Assembly (NCBI GenBank): GCA_023386645.1
Contig: JAEWJI010000039.1
Location: 1 to 64,000 of the forward strand
Reading direction: 5' to 3'
Source: Pseudomonadota bacterium
GTDB taxonomy: Bacteria; Pseudomonadota; Alphaproteobacteria; Caulobacterales; Caulobacteraceae
DNA length: 64,000 bases
Shown here in pieces: positions 62,905-64,000 of this stretch; position 1 is the stretch's first letter, and each line of letters starts with the position of its first letter. Under the pieces are notes generated by a model that searched no databases, was not told the origin of the DNA, and saw nothing but the letters and a program-made list of their open reading frames with translations. The position numbers and the translations under genes are program-made.

Positions 62905-63495
62905 GCGGCCCGTGTTAGCTGTGTCGTGCACGAGAGAGCCGCGCATCGAAGCGCTCACAAACAGCTCGGCTGGTGACCGTGCGGATCTTGGGCTCGGCGG
63001 ATGCAGCGTGGTCAGGTTCCGGTTCATCGGGCCCGAGTGCTAAGAGCAGGCGCATGCGGCGGGTGGGCGGACCGAAATTTATTATCGTCGCGTGAGGATC
63101 AGATCCGAACACGCGACCGGAAGCTGACTCTGGAGGACTGCGAACGCTAAGGTGCGCAGGCGGCGATCTATGCCGTCGGGGCAAACCGTCTGGTGGACGT
63201 CCTCCACGTGCTCGACGCGACTCCGAAGGCCAACGCTCCGTTCCCGGTCGAATTCGGGACCGAAATCGTGGCTGACGAGACAGTGACATCTCCTGTTTAC
63301 GTGGCGATCTGCCTTGTCCAAGGCGGTCTGACCGATTAGCGGCCTCTCCCGCCGACATCACCATCGCGTCGGGCGGCGCCGACGACACGCCGCGCTGGCA
63401 GCGCGTCTATCCTGGCACGCCCATGCGGTCAGATCAGCAGCACAACTCCAAGCATGAGCCCAACCTAGACCGTGGGACGAAACCTTCGATCGAGC
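62905..63495. other. Gene-poor stretch with a decayed coding remnant
   Basis: These 591 bases follow the caa3 cluster. No intact gene is convincing on either strand, and base composition is less G+C-rich than the neighbours. The part from about 63121 to 63428 reads like protein-coding DNA interrupted by a stop and a frame change, listed separately. The first 200 bases show nothing I recognise. Confidence 0.5.
63121..63428 (+). pseudogene. Possible decayed gene remnant
   Basis: One frame reads KLTLEDCER, an in-frame TAA at 63148-63150, then GAQAAIYAVGANRLVDVLHV and PFPVEFGTEIVADET to a TAG at 63337-63339. A frame one base back continues with ADITIASGGADDTPRWQRVY to about 63428. Codon third positions in these stretches are G/C-rich like real genes here. 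No start codon or Shine-Dalgarno is seen. I cannot name the parent protein, and chance open frames are common at this G+C. Confidence 0.28.
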
Positions 63496-63594
63496 TCAAA
63501 GCATCATCCACGCCGCGACGTTTACGGCCACGAAGGCAGCCGTCACGACGATCAGCGCCACGATCAGCCTTCGCTCCTTTCGATCAAGCTCCAC
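63496..63594 (-). CDS. Tiny membrane-protein ORF overlapping the 3' end of the Xre regulator
   Basis: A 32-codon frame starts at GTG 63594, 11 bases inside the end of the upstream regulator gene on the same strand. It encodes a charged start (ELDRKERR) and then one hydrophobic helix (about residues 10-32) ending NVAAWMML. A GAGG-like site lies just upstream within the regulator gene. The charge pattern, helix and overlap look like a real coupled small gene, but I do not recognise it. Confidence 0.45.
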   Translation of the reverse strand: MELDRKERRLIVALIVVTAAFVAVNVAAWMML

Positions 63595-64000
63595 CTCTAG
63601 GCCTCACTTTAGAGCGGCTGCGCTTTGGCTGGGTGTTGCGCCGATAAAGATCTATCGTGAGCTCACGTATCCGCTTCTGATTGCCTCGACCGACTGCGGA
63701 GATGAGGGAGGCGAAAACCGAGGGCCCGGCCGCCTCGATAAGTAAGCCGGCGATCTTGGCCTGTTCGGCCGGGGGAAGTCGCTGCACCAGTTCAGCAAGG
63801 TTGAAGCTCCGTGGATCGGTCGCCTGACCGATCGCAGGGGGCGGCTCCGACCACGCCCGTGCGACTGGCGCGTCGTCGAAGAAGCTGCTGACGGACACGC
63901 CCAGTTCGCCTGCGAGAACGACCAGATAATCCGCCTTCTGGGAGACGGCCCCTCGCTCGTAGGCTGATAGGGTGGCCAGGGCGAGATTCACCCTTCCCGC
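63584..64000 (-). CDS. Xre/HTH-type transcriptional regulator, 5'-truncated by the window
   Basis: The frame runs in from the right edge, so the N-terminus is missing. The visible part begins inside a helix-turn-helix: NLALATLSAYERGAVSQKAD is the recognition helix and following loop, then LVVLAGELGVSVSSFFDD, a typical Xre pattern. The remaining sequence (about residues 45-135) has QRLPPAEQAKIAGLLIEA and a basic tail rich in Arg/Lys/Pro. Internal ATG or GTG codons near the edge are not the true start. Targets unknown; it lies beside the caa3/PQQ island. Confidence 0.8.
   Translation of the reverse strand, partial: AGRVNLALATLSAYERGAVSQKADYLVVLAGELGVSVSSFFDDAPVARAWSEPPPAIGQATDPRSFNLAELVQRLPPAEQAKIAGLLIEAAGPSVFASLISAVGRGNQKRIRELTIDLYRRNTQPKRSRSKVRPRGGA

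Noticed and set aside
62915..63388. Minus-strand 157-codon frame after the oxidase cluster
   Set aside because: Arg/Pro/Ser-rich, mixed codon use, no start signal and no recognisable motif.

Overview
This is a 64 kb piece of a high-GC alphaproteobacterial chromosome. I read it as Caulobacterales (Caulobacteraceae), possibly Brevundimonas. The evidence is the gene order (nuo operon, birA, rnj, then the rpsB-to-lpxB block), LpxI as the UDP-2,3-diacylglucosamine hydrolase, the alphaproteobacterial LexA operator GAAC/GTTC-N7-GAAC/GTTC, a 29-codon sidA-like gene in front of dnaE, and Caulobacter-like GC-rich palindromic repeats. The genus is an inference from memory of gene order, not a database result. 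I saw no rRNA, tRNA, CRISPR array, insertion sequence or integrase.

Layout: 1-10231 is the distal half of the nuo operon (a small gene, nuoG, nuoH, a small lipoprotein gene, nuoI to nuoN), encoding respiratory complex I. 10232-10380 is a palindrome-rich repeat. 10381-15430 holds birA, rnj, methylmalonyl-CoA epimerase, two small DUF genes and proS. 15427-21445 holds lolC/E and lolD, a LexA-box promoter driving a sidA-like small ORF that overlaps dnaE by ATGA, and a GFA-domain gene. 21468-36453 is the translation/lipid/envelope block rpsB-tsf-pyrH-frr-uppS-cdsA-dxr-rseP-bamA-skp-lpxD-fabZ-lpxA-lpxI-lpxB, which makes undecaprenyl carrier, phospholipid precursors, isoprenoids, lipid A and the outer-membrane insertion machinery. 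A DUF6880-like gene follows.

37962-49784 is mainly on the minus strand: gltA, gltX, lexA (two operators), trpC, trpD, trpG, trpE and ppiD. comEC lies on the plus strand between gltX and lexA and overlaps both. 49919-53034 carries tpiA, secG and pyrG on the plus strand.

After pyrG the expected housekeeping order stops and an accessory respiratory cluster occupies about 54.1-62.9 kb: a membrane PQQ-dependent dehydrogenase (minus strand) facing a plus-strand set of CtaG-like assembly factor, b561-type cytochrome b, mono-haem cytochrome c, caa3 subunit II with fused cytochrome c, a fused subunit I-III and a small membrane protein. A di-haem lipoprotein cytochrome c lies antisense within the cluster. 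Together they could carry electrons from periplasmic sugar or polyol oxidation through quinone and cytochromes c to oxygen. The cluster is flanked by gene-poor stretches (53627-54098 and 62905-63495); the second contains what looks like a decayed gene. The window ends in a truncated Xre-type regulator with a tiny membrane-protein ORF overlapping its 3' end.

The most interesting points are the SOS-controlled sidA-like/dnaE unit, the matching promoter architecture at lexA, the accessory caa3/PQQ island with its antisense cytochrome overlap, and several unannotated-scale small membrane ORFs.
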